Below the pieces are notes generated by a model. The model was not told the DNA's origin, ran no database searches, and was given only the letters and a program-made list of their open reading frames with translations. A stretch of 64,000 nucleotides of DNA from Lachnoclostridium phytofermentans. GTDB lineage: Bacteria; Bacillota; Clostridia; Lachnospirales; Lachnospiraceae. Positions 36,092 through 47,200 of this stretch are shown piece after piece. The translations under genes were made by a program, and so were the position numbers. Within the stretch, counting starts at the first letter, position 1. Every line of letters begins with the position of its first letter. Location of the stretch: assembly GCF_000733755.1 (NCBI RefSeq), contig NZ_JPOF01000002.1, positions 553,501 to 617,500 of the forward strand, read 5' to 3'.

Positions 36092-36850
36092 TCATCCAAA
36101 TCTACCTGTAATATAATCTTCTGTTCTCTTATCGGTTGGTCTTGTAAATAACGTTTCTGTTTCCGCAAATTCAACCATATCTCCTACTAAGAAAAATGCA
36201 GTATAATCCGAAATACGAGCTGCCTGTTGCATATTATGAGTAACAATCGCAACTGTGTACTTTTCTTTCAAGTCACTCATTAAGTCTTCTATCTTTAATG
36301 TTGAGATTGGGTCAAGTGCTGAAGTTGGTTCATCCATTAGTAATACTTCTGGCTCTACCGCAAGAGCTCTGGCAATACATAATCTTTGCTGCTGCCCACC
36401 GGATAAACCAAGCGCAGATTTCTTTAAACGGTCTTTTACCTCTTCAAACAATGCTGCACCACGTAAAGATTTCTCAACAATTTCATCTAACTCTGCTTTC
36501 GCTTTTATTCCATGGATTCTTGGTCCATACGCTATATTATCATAAATACTCATAGGAAATGGATTGGGTTGCTGAAATACCATACCCACCTTTTTTCTTA
36601 GTAAGGTGGTATCTACCCTCTCTCCATAGATATCCTCCCCATCAAGAAGTATCTGTCCGGTGATCTTAACTCCATCTACATAATCATTCATACGGTTTAA
36701 TGTCTTAAGAAAGGTTGACTTACCACATCCGGAAGGCCCTATAAAAGCTGTGATGGACTTTTCTTTAATGTCCATGTTAATCCCTTTGAGTGCATGATTT
36801 GTTCCATAATATAATTGCAAATCTCTTGTTATAATCTTATCCTTGCTCAC
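36092..36850 (-). CDS. pstB: phosphate ABC transporter ATP-binding protein PstB
   Basis: The 252-residue protein has Walker [13 protein letters not shown] (about 34-45), the PstB-typical [15 protein letters not shown], signature [15 protein letters not shown], Walker [13 protein letters not shown] and His switch [10 protein letters not shown]. It powers phosphate import through PstCA. The start is GTG 36850 behind GGAGGTAATAAA, and pstA ends 4 bases upstream. Confidence 0.96.
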   Translation of the reverse strand: MSKDKIITRDLQLYYGTNHALKGINMDIKEKSITAFIGPSGCGKSTFLKTLNRMNDYVDGVKITGQILLDGEDIYGERVDTTLLRKKVGMVFQQPNPFPMSIYDNIAYGPRIHGIKAKAELDEIVEKSLRGAALFEEVKDRLKKSALGLSGGQQQRLCIARALAVEPEVLLMDEPTSALDPISTLKIEDLMSDLKEKYTVAIVTHNMQQAARISDYTAFFLVGDMVEFAETETLFTRPTDKRTEDYITGRFG

Positions 36851-36854
36851 TTTA

Positions 36855-37739
36855 TTACCTCCGATTCACGTCAAATTTACGTGCTAACACTTTTGTTAGA
36901 ATATTAATACCTAAAACTATCGTTAACAAAACAACCGCGATACCAAAAGCATCATCGTATTTTGCCTTTGTCATACTAAGATAAAGCTGAATGGTCAATG
37001 TACCACCTGGCTGGGTTACCTTTGTGATTAAGCCTTCTCCATATTCTCCAAGTTTCGGAAGTAAATAACCGCTACCTGCAGTAAATAAAAGAGCTGCTGA
37101 CTCACCGACAATTCTGCCTATGGCAAGAATAATACCGGTTATAATTCCAGGCATCGCAGAAGGTAACAGTATTGTTCTAATCATATGCCATTTGGTAGAA
37201 CCCATACCGAGTGCACCATCACGATAGCTTTTTGGAACTGTCTTCAATGCTTCCTGGGTATTTCTTGTAATGAGGGGAAGCACCATCAAACTTAAGGTTA
37301 GGGCACCAGTTAATAAGGAGTAGGATAATCCAAGGGTCGTTCCGAAAAACACCATACCAAATAAACCAAAGATAATCGATGGAATACCACTTAACGTCTC
37401 TGTCGTGAACTCAATCAATCGAACTACCTTTCCTGGTTTTGCATATTCATTCAGATAAATCGCTGCACCAATACCAATTGGGGTTACTAATAATAAAGTT
37501 AAGATGACAATGTACAAAGTATTAATAATATTTCCTGCAATACCAAACGTACCCTTAATAGCACTTGGGGCAGTCGTTAAAAACTCCCAGTTAACACTCC
37601 TAATTCCCCTTATGAAAACATAAGATACGATACCAACGAACAAAGCAATGGAAATTCCTGCGCAAAGAATAGTAAAACCGATTAGAATCTTATCTTTTGG
37701 CCTTCTTCTTTTTTCATAGATACTAATTTTTCTATCCAT
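36855..37739 (-). CDS. pstA: phosphate ABC transporter permease PstA
   Basis: The 294-residue protein has six predicted membrane helices and the PstA segments [16 protein letters not shown] and [40 protein letters not shown] region that contacts PstB (EAA loop, about 165-200). It forms the channel with PstC. The ribosome site is weak; the gene starts 24 bases after pstC ends. Confidence 0.95.
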   Translation of the reverse strand: MDRKISIYEKRRRPKDKILIGFTILCAGISIALFVGIVSYVFIRGIRSVNWEFLTTAPSAIKGTFGIAGNIINTLYIVILTLLLVTPIGIGAAIYLNEYAKPGKVVRLIEFTTETLSGIPSIIFGLFGMVFFGTTLGLSYSLLTGALTLSLMVLPLITRNTQEALKTVPKSYRDGALGMGSTKWHMIRTILLPSAMPGIITGIILAIGRIVGESAALLFTAGSGYLLPKLGEYGEGLITKVTQPGGTLTIQLYLSMTKAKYDDAFGIAVVLLTIVLGINILTKVLARKFDVNRR

Positions 37740-37763
37740 CTTTACTTCGATTGAAAGAATGTT

Positions 37764-38729
37764 TTATCTTTCAACCTTCCCTCCCTTCTTTAGGATTTTA
37801 TTTAAGGAAAGGTTTATTATCATAATAAATACAAACAATACCAATCCGATTGTGAAGAGTACCTGACGATGGGTTCCCTGAGAATACGACATCTCACTAA
37901 CAATCGCAGTTGTTAAGAAACGTACTGAATTAAATGGAAGTGGAATATTAACAACACTACCACTTACTAAACTTATCGCCATCGCTTCTCCAATCGCACG
38001 ACCGATACCTAAAATAATCGCGGTTACAATACCAGATTTCGCAGCTGGAAGTAACACTTTTGTTATCGTTTGAATTTTAGTTGCTCCTACTGCTAAAGAG
38101 GCGTTTTTTAATGAAGCAGGAACTGCACGAAGTGCAGAAGAACTGATACTGATTACTGTCGGTAAAATCATAATTGCAAGTACTAGTACCGCAGAAATTA
38201 AATTTGCACCACCAGTGAAAATATGTGTTGGTGAATCCTTGAACAAATACATCTCTAATTTGTACATGAGTGGATTTAAGATTAATAAACCAAGTAAACC
38301 ATATACTACGGACGGGATTCCCGCCAGTAATTCTACTGCAGGAGTTATGATTGCTGCTACTTTTTTATTTGCGATTTCTGTTAAAAATACAGCAGTACCA
38401 ACACCGATTGGTACACCGATTAAAATTGCTGCAAACGTACCAACAATGGAGGTTAGAATAACATAAGCAATACCAAAGCTAGGCTCTGTCGCCGTAGGTT
38501 TCCATACGGTACTAAACAGAATTTCTTTTAGTCCTACTTTAAATATCGCTGGCACACCGTTGATAATCATGTAGAGTGAGATAGATACTACCGCAAGGAC
38601 AGCAACAAAAGCGCAGGTAATAAAAATACCATGCGCAATTTTCTCTACTTTATCAGCAGCCTTATGATTCATCCCGCCATGTATTGTGCTACTTACTGGC
38701 ATCGCTTTTTCCTCTTTCTTATTTTTCAT
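37764..38729 (-). CDS. pstC: phosphate ABC transporter permease PstC
   Basis: The 321-residue protein has about six membrane helices and the PstC hallmarks LAGIPSVVYGLLGLL (about 137-151), ALRAVPASLKNASLAVGATK (EAA loop) and GIGRAIGEAMAISLVSG. The N-terminal 30 residues are polar and hydrophilic. AGGAAGG lies 5 bases before the ATG. A perfect 12-bp hairpin separates it from pstS. Confidence 0.95.
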   Translation of the reverse strand: MKNKKEEKAMPVSSTIHGGMNHKAADKVEKIAHGIFITCAFVAVLAVVSISLYMIINGVPAIFKVGLKEILFSTVWKPTATEPSFGIAYVILTSIVGTFAAILIGVPIGVGTAVFLTEIANKKVAAIITPAVELLAGIPSVVYGLLGLLILNPLMYKLEMYLFKDSPTHIFTGGANLISAVLVLAIMILPTVISISSSALRAVPASLKNASLAVGATKIQTITKVLLPAAKSGIVTAIILGIGRAIGEAMAISLVSGSVVNIPLPFNSVRFLTTAIVSEMSYSQGTHRQVLFTIGLVLFVFIMIINLSLNKILKKGGKVER

Positions 38730-38773
38730 ACACTGCCTTCCTCTTTCTATAGCATTCTATACCTAAGTACTTA

Positions 38774-38801
38774 GTTGCATAGGAGAAAACTCCTATGCAA
38801 C
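38774..38801 (-). promoter_or_regulatory. perfect stem-loop between pstS and pstC
   Basis: GTTGCATAGGAG and CTCCTATGCAAC form a 12-bp stem with a four-base loop; no T run follows. In binding-protein operons such hairpins often protect the upstream mRNA and allow pstS to be made in excess. Confidence 0.6.
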
Positions 38802-38839
38802 CATTTTCTTCTTCTAATTTTCGTCAATTAGTTCGCATC

Positions 38840-39778
38840 TTAATCTACAGTTATTAAACCTACTGCTTCAATGATTGCTTTTCCATCTTCTGATTTCATA
38901 TATTCAAAGAAAGCTTGAATTAATTCACTCTGCTCGCTGATTTCGCCTTTGGTAGCCATTACAAATGGTCTGCTTAAAAAGTAATTACCAGCTTTGATAT
39001 TCTCTGCTGTTGCAGCTACACCGTCTAAATCAGCTACAATTACACTATCATCAACAACATCAAGTGATACATATCCGATTGCACCTGCAGTAGAAGCAAC
39101 CTTTGCCATTACCGCACCTGTATTGTCTAATTCATTTGCATAGACACACTGATCTTCTACTTTTAAGATTTCTTCAAATGCACCTCTTGTACCAGATCCA
39201 GCTTCTCTACCGATAACAACGATTGGCTGATCATTGCCGCCTAATTCACTCCAGTTACGAATAGTGCCGGTATAGATACCGATTAACTGATCTTTGGTTA
39301 AGTTTGTTACCGTGTTAGATTTATCAAGAACTACTGCAATACCATCGATAGCTACAATATTTTCAACTGCTCCCGCTTCTTTCTCTGCATCTTTTAAGTT
39401 TCTCGAAGAGTTACCGATGTCTGCTGTTCCATTTAATACTGCTTCAATACCTGCGCCAGAACCAACGAATTCAGGTGTTACTGTTACATTGCCATTTTTA
39501 TTCATAAAATCTTCTGCTACTGCATTGCTTAACTTCTCCATTGAGGTGGAGCCGATTAAAGTAATTGTTCCGCTTAATTTTTTATCTTCTTGTTTATTAT
39601 CTTCTTGTTTATTATCTTCTGATTTTGTAGGTTCATTTGTTACACCTGGATTCCCTGTATTTGAATTGTTTGCATCTTTGCTATCATCACTCTTTCCACA
39701 ACCGGTAAGCACTCCTCCGATTAATGCTACGCAACAAGCCATAACTGCTGCCTTCTTCATAAATTTACTTATCATCAT
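38840..39778 (-). CDS. pstS: phosphate-binding lipoprotein PstS
   Basis: The 312-residue protein has a lipoprotein signal with lipobox LTGC (Cys27), a polar Asn/Lys/Glu linker (about 30-66), then a type II periplasmic-binding domain with GSTSMEKLSNAVAEDFM, GSGAGIEAVLNGTADIGNSSR and VIGREAGSGTRGAFEE, the phosphate-contacting segments of PstS. It captures phosphate outside the membrane for PstCAB. AAGGAGAG precedes the ATG and a Pho box lies about 95-125 bases upstream. Confidence 0.96.
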   Translation of the reverse strand: MMISKFMKKAAVMACCVALIGGVLTGCGKSDDSKDANNSNTGNPGVTNEPTKSEDNKQEDNKQEDKKLSGTITLIGSTSMEKLSNAVAEDFMNKNGNVTVTPEFVGSGAGIEAVLNGTADIGNSSRNLKDAEKEAGAVENIVAIDGIAVVLDKSNTVTNLTKDQLIGIYTGTIRNWSELGGNDQPIVVIGREAGSGTRGAFEEILKVEDQCVYANELDNTGAVMAKVASTAGAIGYVSLDVVDDSVIVADLDGVAATAENIKAGNYFLSRPFVMATKGEISEQSELIQAFFEYMKSEDGKAIIEAVGLITVD

Positions 39779-39873
39779 ACTTACTCTCCTTTTCCCATGA
39801 GTTTTATTTTTCTTTCATTTCCTTTTGACACTCTTAATTTAACATAAAAAAAAAGCGTGAACTATCACACTAT

Positions 39874-39901
39874 TGTATAAGTTATGTGAAATCTATGTAA
39901 A
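39874..39901 (-). promoter_or_regulatory. Pho box upstream of pstS
   Basis: On the minus strand three hexamers lie exactly 11 bases apart: TTTACA (39901-39896), TTCACA (39890-39885) and TATACA (39879-39874). This is the direct-repeat pattern bound by PhoP/PhoB in Firmicutes. Confidence 0.65.
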
Positions 39902-39942
39902 ATTATAGCCATTTAGTTCTTATACAAAATAGCATAAAAACA

Positions 39943-39993
39943 AGATCCCCCCAGATTTTAAGTTAATCTCCTTAATATCTGAGGGAATCTAAG
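39943..39993 (-). terminator. terminator of the EAL protein gene
   Basis: On the minus strand AGATTCCCTCAGAT pairs with ATCTGGGGGGATCT (G-T pairs) and is followed by TGTTTTT. Confidence 0.65.
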
Positions 39994-40034
39994 CTACATC
40001 TTCGTTTCAATAGAATACATTCTTCATATTTAAG

Positions 40035-41876
40035 TTAAGAGCTCATGCAAATTTCAAACAGTTCCGTTTTCATTGGCTTTCCAAAATAATAACCTTGCAC
40101 CATATCGCACTGCATACGTTCGAGAAAATCAACCTGCTCTTTTGTCTCAACACCTTCACAAAGAACAGTCATTTTCATGAGTTTTGCCATTCGTATAATA
40201 CTTTTTATAACTACTTCTTCTTTTTTTGTAATTATATTATCTGTAAGGAAGTCCTTGTCCAATTTTAAGATATCAAACTCTAAGTTCATTAAGAGATTTA
40301 AAGAAGAAAATCCCGATCCAAAATCATCCATCGATACTTTAAAATCATATTTTTTTAATTCCATTAATGTTTTTTTCGCTTGTTCCGAGTTTTCTAAGAA
40401 GATATTCTCTGTCAGTTCAAACTCAAGATACTTTGGCGGAATCCTATATTGTTCCACTAAGCGGATTACCTTTTTTGCAAAGTTATCTTGTTTCAGATGT
40501 ACCCTTGAAACATTCACTGAGATAGGAACAATCTCCATCCCGTTCCTAATTCTATTTAATAAGTACTCACATACTTTTCCATAGACATAAAAATCTAACT
40601 TTGTAATAAAGCCATTCTGCTCAAAAATCGGTATAAATTCATTTGGATAGACAACAGTTCCATCTGGGCGCGCCCAGCGAGCCAATGCTTCTGCACCCAC
40701 AATCCTCTTTGTTCTCAAATCAATCTTTGGCTGTAGCTCAAAATAAAATTCGTTATTCTTTAAAGCTTCCTCAGCAATACTTGTGATGCGGTAATATTTT
40801 TTTCTTTCCGCTTCCATATCCTTATCAAAGAGAACACAGTTGATTCGATTAAATTTTGCGATTTTTCTAGCTTGATTCGCATTATCTATATAGGTTTGAA
40901 GATCTAAATTTTTATTATCAATCAATATCACTCCTGCAGCAATATGAATCGAGGATTCTGGGTAGATACTTTGTATCTTCTTTTGAAAGCTATAACTTAA
41001 CATCTGTGTTTCTTGAATCAGTTTTCGTTCAATTATTGGCCCCCTTAACGAAGTCATTCCAATAAAATAATCAGAAAAAATACGGCTACCTATCATATAT
41101 CGCGAACTTTGTGACATAAAATGTTGTTCAAATAATCGCAATACCTCATCCCCTGCTGCATATCCATAGGTTTCATTAAAGTACTTGAAATTATTGATAT
41201 CTGCATAAAACAATATGTACTGATTATTTAAATCATTTTTATATATTAATTCTGCTTGCTCTAAAAAGGAATCGTATTTAATTAGCCCCGTAACAGGATC
41301 AAATAAGGTAACTTGCTCAATACGTCTTTGAGCCTCCTGATTTGCTCTACATACCAGAAAAAAGTTCTCAAGAATTCGTTTTGTTTGCAAGAAAGCGCTT
41401 ATTTCCTCCTCAGAAAACTTATCAATTCCATTCCTTGTCTCAATATTCAAAAATCCAATAAATTTCTCTTTTTGTTTTAATGCACACAATATCACATTAT
41501 CTGCTTTGTTTTGTTCAATAATAGGAATAATATTCTTTGCTTCTTTCATACCTTTTAGTTCTTGCAAAGTAAAAAGCTCTTCCGACTGATCCCTTCGTTC
41601 GAAAAATACCTCTTTTAATTCCTCAGTATAGGTTATAATATGATTTCGCATTGGCTCATTTTCAGCGGTATGCCATTCATAAGTTGCCATAAAACATGGC
41701 AAATTGCGTTGCTTTTCTAGCACTGTAATATGACTTAATGAAAATTGCTTCCCTACCTTTGCTAAAAGAAGGGAAATAGCTTCCGATACATCATTTACTC
41801 TACTTATAAGTTCCAAGGCATAGCTCGATAATTCTAGGGTAAACTGCGTTCCTAACACATCCTTGTTATAGGTCAT
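40035..41876 (-). CDS. GAF - degenerate GGDEF - EAL cyclic-di-GMP phosphodiesterase
   Basis: The 613-residue soluble protein has an N-terminal GAF-like sensor (about 5-170), a GGDEF domain (about 190-345) in which the signature is replaced by SRIFSDYF, and an EAL domain (about 355-610). In the EAL domain the metal and substrate residues are present: EALARW, NVSRVH, ELTENIF, DDFGSGFSSL, KLDKDF, CEGVET and QGYYFGKP. It should therefore hydrolyse cyclic di-GMP and not make it. The start is ATG 41876, 5 bases after AAGGAGG. It is monocistronic. A link to pilus control through the MshEN domain of PilB is possible but only inferred. Confidence 0.9.
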   Translation of the reverse strand: MTYNKDVLGTQFTLELSSYALELISRVNDVSEAISLLLAKVGKQFSLSHITVLEKQRNLPCFMATYEWHTAENEPMRNHIITYTEELKEVFFERRDQSEELFTLQELKGMKEAKNIIPIIEQNKADNVILCALKQKEKFIGFLNIETRNGIDKFSEEEISAFLQTKRILENFFLVCRANQEAQRRIEQVTLFDPVTGLIKYDSFLEQAELIYKNDLNNQYILFYADINNFKYFNETYGYAAGDEVLRLFEQHFMSQSSRYMIGSRIFSDYFIGMTSLRGPIIERKLIQETQMLSYSFQKKIQSIYPESSIHIAAGVILIDNKNLDLQTYIDNANQARKIAKFNRINCVLFDKDMEAERKKYYRITSIAEEALKNNEFYFELQPKIDLRTKRIVGAEALARWARPDGTVVYPNEFIPIFEQNGFITKLDFYVYGKVCEYLLNRIRNGMEIVPISVNVSRVHLKQDNFAKKVIRLVEQYRIPPKYLEFELTENIFLENSEQAKKTLMELKKYDFKVSMDDFGSGFSSLNLLMNLEFDILKLDKDFLTDNIITKKEEVVIKSIIRMAKLMKMTVLCEGVETKEQVDFLERMQCDMVQGYYFGKPMKTELFEICMSS

Positions 41877-42088
41877 TAGCACCTCCTTCGTAAGTCATGC
41901 ACCTACCATACTACGAAATCGCTCTCGTTTTCTTCTTTCTTATTACAATCCCATTAATATGCTATTCTATTTTCTTTTCTCTTTCACATATCTTAATATA
42001 TTATGTCGAACATTATAAAATTATAGCATATTTAGTAATTTCTAACAAGTTCGTTGAAAAATTTTTTCATAATTCGTTAGACCTAGAA

Positions 42089-42123
42089 AAAGGGTTCCCA
42101 ATATCTTATTTTGGGAACCCCTA
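42089..42123 (-). terminator. terminator of the LysM protein gene
   Basis: On the minus strand GGGTTCCCAA and TTGGGAACCC form a perfect stem followed by TTTTT, 25 bases after the stop. Confidence 0.85.
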
Positions 42124-42147
42124 GTTCTGTGAACAAATTTTTAATAA

Positions 42148-43965
42148 CTAGTAAAACCTTCTCCTTGGTCCTCGTTCTTTTTGAAATACTTTCACTTCGG
42201 AACATGGTTTTAGACAAACATCACATGGATCATTGATCATGAAAAATTCATCTAATGTCATATCACAATTGTGAAGAATATCACCAAGTGATTCGCATTC
42301 TCTCACGGTATGAATCATGGTATTTCTTCTCGGAACTTTACAAACTGGTTCTTCTGGACACAATGGACAAATCGGTACTGGTTCACATTCTGGCTCTACT
42401 GGACAGATTGGTGTTATTTCACATTCTGGCTCCACTGGGCAGACTGGCATAACTTCACATTCTGGCTCCATTGGACAGGTTGGAATCTCTGGTATCACCG
42501 GTATAATTGGAATTATTACGATTTCCTTCTCTTCCGGTAATATTGGGAAAATAGGTCTTAGTGGAGGTCTTTGTGGTTTTTCAGGTTTCGGAGTTACCGG
42601 AGGTCTTTGTGGAATTGGTCTTAATTGAGGTATTTCAGGTTTTGGAACTGGTCTTGGTGGTACTGGTATCGGTGGTATTATTGGTATTGGTGGTTTTGGT
42701 ATAGGCATCTGAGGTGGTGGTGGTGGTACTGGTCTCACTGGTGGCATTACCGGTGGTGCTGGTGATACTGGTGGTAACGGTTGCACCGGAGGCATTACTG
42801 GTGGCATTGGAGCTGTTGGTGGTACTGGTACCTCTTCAGGCAATCTAGGAATACAGATTTGCTGACCAATCTGTAAATTATAAACATCAACATTAGGGTT
42901 AGCTCGCATAATGAGAGCAAGTGGAACATTATACTCTAAACTTAACTTATAAAGAGTGTCCCCTGCTTTTATTGTATACAACATACCATCTTCACATGGT
43001 GGAGTTGGAGGCATAACTGGTGGTGCTGGTTTTGGTGGCACCGGTTTTGGTGGCACTGGTTTTGGTGGCACCGGTTTTGGTGGCACTGGTTTTGGTGGTA
43101 CTGGTTTTGGTGGTACTGGTTTTGGTGGCACCGGCATCACTGGTGGTACTGGCATCACCGGTGGCATCACTGGCGGTACTGGTTTCACTGGCGGCATCAC
43201 TGGTGGTACTGGCTTCACCGGTGGCATCACTGGCGGTACTGGTTTCACTGGCGGCATCACTGGTGGTACTGGCTTCACCGGTGGCATCACTGGCGGTACT
43301 GGTTTCACTGGTGGCATCACTGGTGGCATTGGTTTCACTGGTGGCATCACTGGCGGTACTGGCATTCCACCTGACACACCCGGAATACATACACGCTGTC
43401 CAATTTGAAGATTATATGGGTCTTCATAAGGATTTGCACGGATAATTGCATCCAGTGGAACATTGTATTGTAAACTTAGCTTATAAAATGTGTCCCCAGA
43501 CCGAATCACATGAAACATTCCATCACAGGTAAGTGGTCTCTCCATTGGCTTACTTGGCTTCGATGGCTTTGGACTTGACGGCATCATAGGAGGAACTGGC
43601 TTTCCTGAAGCTGTAGAATTAGATGTAGTAGGTGACATTGGTGTTACCGGCATTGTTGGCATTGATGTAGTTGGTGGCATTGGTGTCACCGGCGTTGTTG
43701 GCATTGATGTAGTTGGTGGCATCGGAGTTACCGGTGTTGTTGGCATTGATGTAGTTGGTGGCATTGGTGTCGCCGGCATTGTTGGTGTTCCAGTGATTAC
43801 ATTAGGAATACAGATACGCTCCCCGATTTGAAGGTTGTATACATCCACATATGGATTAGCTTGAAGAATTTCTGCCAGTGGAACCTTATAATATCCACTT
43901 AATTTGTATAGCGTATCACCGGACTTAATCGTATGAATAATTCCATTACATGATTTTTGATCCAT
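42148..43965 (-). CDS. LysM-domain protein with long Pro-rich repeats and Cys-rich tail
   Basis: The 605-residue protein has three clear LysM domains (about 8-55, 155-200 and 325-370), each with SGDTLYKLS or a close variant and ending LQIGERICIP-like, and a divergent fourth at the C terminus (IHTVRECESLGDIL). They are joined by Pro/Met/Val/Thr-rich linkers; the second linker consists of about fourteen PPVMPPVKPV or PKPVP units. A Cys-rich part with repeated CPVEPECE units (about 515-570) precedes the last domain. No signal peptide is visible, which together with LysM and Cys repeats recalls spore-coat assembly proteins such as SafA. The start is ATG 43965 behind AAGGA; a longer frame lacks a ribosome site. 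Confidence 0.8.
   Translation of the reverse strand: MDQKSCNGIIHTIKSGDTLYKLSGYYKVPLAEILQANPYVDVYNLQIGERICIPNVITGTPTMPATPMPPTTSMPTTPVTPMPPTTSMPTTPVTPMPPTTSMPTMPVTPMSPTTSNSTASGKPVPPMMPSSPKPSKPSKPMERPLTCDGMFHVIRSGDTFYKLSLQYNVPLDAIIRANPYEDPYNLQIGQRVCIPGVSGGMPVPPVMPPVKPMPPVMPPVKPVPPVMPPVKPVPPVMPPVKPVPPVMPPVKPVPPVMPPVKPVPPVMPPVMPVPPVMPVPPKPVPPKPVPPKPVPPKPVPPKPVPPKPVPPKPAPPVMPPTPPCEDGMLYTIKAGDTLYKLSLEYNVPLALIMRANPNVDVYNLQIGQQICIPRLPEEVPVPPTAPMPPVMPPVQPLPPVSPAPPVMPPVRPVPPPPPQMPIPKPPIPIIPPIPVPPRPVPKPEIPQLRPIPQRPPVTPKPEKPQRPPLRPIFPILPEEKEIVIIPIIPVIPEIPTCPMEPECEVMPVCPVEPECEITPICPVEPECEPVPICPLCPEEPVCKVPRRNTMIHTVRECESLGDILHNCDMTLDEFFMINDPCDVCLKPCSEVKVFQKERGPRRRFY
43020..43370. repeat. coding minisatellite of the LysM protein
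   Basis: A 30-bp unit (10 residues) repeated with a 60-bp higher-order period: 43201-43260 and 43261-43320 differ at one base. A second block of 18-bp-like PKPVP units lies at about 43020-43130. Other frames are open here only because of the repeats. Confidence 0.8.
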
Positions 43966-44242
43966 AGCAGTCCTTGAAGAAATAGTATCAAGATAATATA
44001 TGAAATTTACCTCGATAATGTGATGATATGTATCTACATTCTTAAATTTTGTCAAGTAAGTAATTAGCAAGGATTCCGTTATAATTTCATTAACTTTTAC
44101 AAATTGAGGATTATTTGGTTGAACTAAAGTTCTGGGTGTCGTATAATAAGTAACTGGTATATTATGATTATCACCAATTTATGGCTTAAAATGTAAAAAA
44201 TCATCGATAGCTTATCCATGGTTTTAGAACGAGAGGTTTATT

Positions 44243-47200
44243 ATGTTAAAATCCAACTATTCCTTAGGAATCGACATCGGTTCCACGACGGTAAAAATCG
44301 CTGTATTAGACATCAACAATCAGATGATATTTTCTGATTATGAGCGTCATTTTGCCAACATACAAGGTACTCTTGCGGACTTAATGACTCGTGCAAAATC
44401 TGCACTTTCTGACCTTACAGTAGCACCTGTAATAACCGGTTCCGGCGGATTGGCGATTTCCAAGCATCTTAATGTACCTTTTGTACAAGAAGTTGTTGCA
44501 GTGGCAACCTCTTTGAAAGATTATGCTCCTGATACAGATGTCGCCATTGAACTCGGTGGAGAAGATGCCAAAATAATTTACTTTACGAATGGTATCGAAC
44601 AAAGAATGAATGGTATCTGTGCTGGAGGAACCGGTTCTTTTATTGATCAGATGGCAACTCTTTTAAAAACAGATGCTGCCGGCTTAAATGATTACGCAAA
44701 AAATTATCAAGCTATCTATCCAATTGCCGCACGATGCGGTGTATTTGCAAAATCAGATATCCAACCTTTAATTAACGAAGGTGCAACAAAACCTGATCTT
44801 GCAGCATCTATTTTTCAAGCGGTCGTAAATCAGACGATAAGTGGTCTTGCATGTGGCAAGCCAATTCGTGGTAATGTAGCCTTCCTTGGTGGGCCTTTAC
44901 ACTTCTTATCTGAACTGAAAAATGCATTTGTACGAACACTAAATCTAACAAAAGAACAGACGATTGCACCAGATCATTCTCATTTGTTTGCAGCAATCGG
45001 ATCTGCAATGAATCATAATCCAAAAGTGACCACTTCCCTTCAAACATTTATTGACCATCTAACAACTGGTATTACTCTTGATTTTGAAGTTAATCGAATG
45101 GACCCACTCTTTGATAACGAAGAATCTTATGAGATGTTTTTACATAGACACAACACTCATGCAGTTAGAAAAGGTGATTTAACCACCTATCAGGGAAATT
45201 GTTATCTTGGAATTGATGCTGGTTCTACGACAACGAAAGCAGCCCTTGTTGGTGAGGATGGTTCCCTTTTATATTCTTTCTATAGTAATAACAATGGTAG
45301 TCCTTTAAAAACTACAATCAAAGCAATAAAAGAGATCTATACGTTATTACCAAAGGAAGCTAACATAGTTCGAAGCTGCTCCACTGGGTACGGAGAAGCC
45401 CTTATTAAATCTGCCCTGATGCTAGATGAAGGTGAAGTTGAAACTGTAGCACACTATTATGCTGCTGCCTTCTTTGATCCAAAGGTGGATTGTATCCTTG
45501 ACATTGGTGGTCAGGATATGAAATGTATAAAGATAAAAAATGGTACTGTCGACAGCGTACAATTAAATGAGGCTTGTTCCTCTGGTTGTGGTTCTTTTAT
45601 TGAAACATTTGCGAAGTCCTTAAATTATGAGGTTGCTGATTTTGCTAAAATTGCATTATTTGCAAAAAATCCGATTGATCTAGGCTCCCGTTGTACTGTT
45701 TTCATGAATTCTAAAGTAAAGCAAGCTCAAAAAGAGGGGGCGACTGTTGCTGACATCAGCGCTGGACTCGCTTATTCTGTTATTAAAAATGCACTTTATA
45801 AGGTTATTAAAATAGCAGACCCAAAAGACCTGGGATCACATATTGTAGTTCAGGGTGGCACTTTCTACAATGATGCTGTCTTAAGAAGTTTTGAACGAAT
45901 CTCTGGTTGCGAAGCAGTACGCCCAGATATCGCAGGTATCATGGGAGCTTTTGGTGCCGCCTTAATTGCTAGAGAACACTACAATCAGGAAGAAACTACT
46001 ATGCTTCCTATTGAGCGTATTAACGAACTTAAATTTGAATCGAGTATGGCTCGCTGTAAAGGATGTACGAACAGCTGTCTGCTCACAATTAATAAGTTTA
46101 CAGGTGGAAGACAGTTTATCTCTGGTAATCGTTGTGAAAAAGGGATCGGAAAAGAAAAGAATAAAGATAATATTCCTAACCTTTATGAATATAAACTTCA
46201 TCGCTATATGGATTATGAGCCACTTGCGAAAGACCTCGCTCCTCGTGGTGTAGTCGGTATTCCTCGTGTCTTAAATATGTACGAGAATTATCCATTCTGG
46301 TTCACCTTCTTCACAAAGCTAGGTTATCGGGTAATTCTATCCCCGGATTCTACCAGAGGTATCTATGAGCTAGGTATTGAGTCGATTCCAAGTGAGTCAG
46401 AATGTTATCCAGCAAAGATCGTACACGGACACATTATGTGGCTAATTAAGCAAGGAATCCCTTATATATTCTATCCTTGTGTACCTTATGAAAGAAAAGA
46501 AATATCGGGTACGGGTAATCATTACAATTGTCCTATTGTAACTTCATACGGGGAGAACATAAAGAACAATGTGGAGGAACTAAAATCTGAGCACATCTGT
46601 TATCAAAATCCTTTCCTCTCCTTTGAGAATCAGGAGATACTCACGAACCGTTTGGTCGAATATCTTCTCTCGGAGCAACGTATGGCTTCCCAATCTTCAT
46701 TGGATTACACAAGTGAATTTGCATGTACGAATAACTTTTCTAACAGTAAAATTACAGAAGCAGAAATACGGGCTGCTGCTTCCCTAGCATGGGCTGAATT
46801 AGAAGAAGCCAGAGAAGATATGAAAAAGCAAGGCGAGCAGACTATGGAGTATTTAAGAAAAACTGGTCGTATGGGTATTGTTCTCGCTGGACGTCCTTAT
46901 CATGTGGACCCTGAGATAAATCATGGTATTCCAGAATTAATTAACTCTTATGGGGTTGCTGTTCTTACAGAAGATAGCGTTTCTCACCTTGGAACTGTGG
47001 AACGTCCAATGATTGTTGTAGACCAATGGATGTACCATAGCCGCTTATATGCTGCTGCCTCTTATGTTAGAAATCAACCAAACCTGCAACTGATACAATT
47101 AAACTCCTTTGGCTGTGGGCTTGACGCTGTTACCACTGACGGCGTTAGTGATATCCTCACAAGTGCAGGAAAAATCTATACTGTACTTAAGATAGATGAA

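Noticed and set aside
42956..43445. Long open frames on both strands over the Pro-rich repeats
   Set aside because: They are produced by the repeat composition of the LysM gene, have no ribosome sites and encode Gly/Thr or Val/Ala repeats only.
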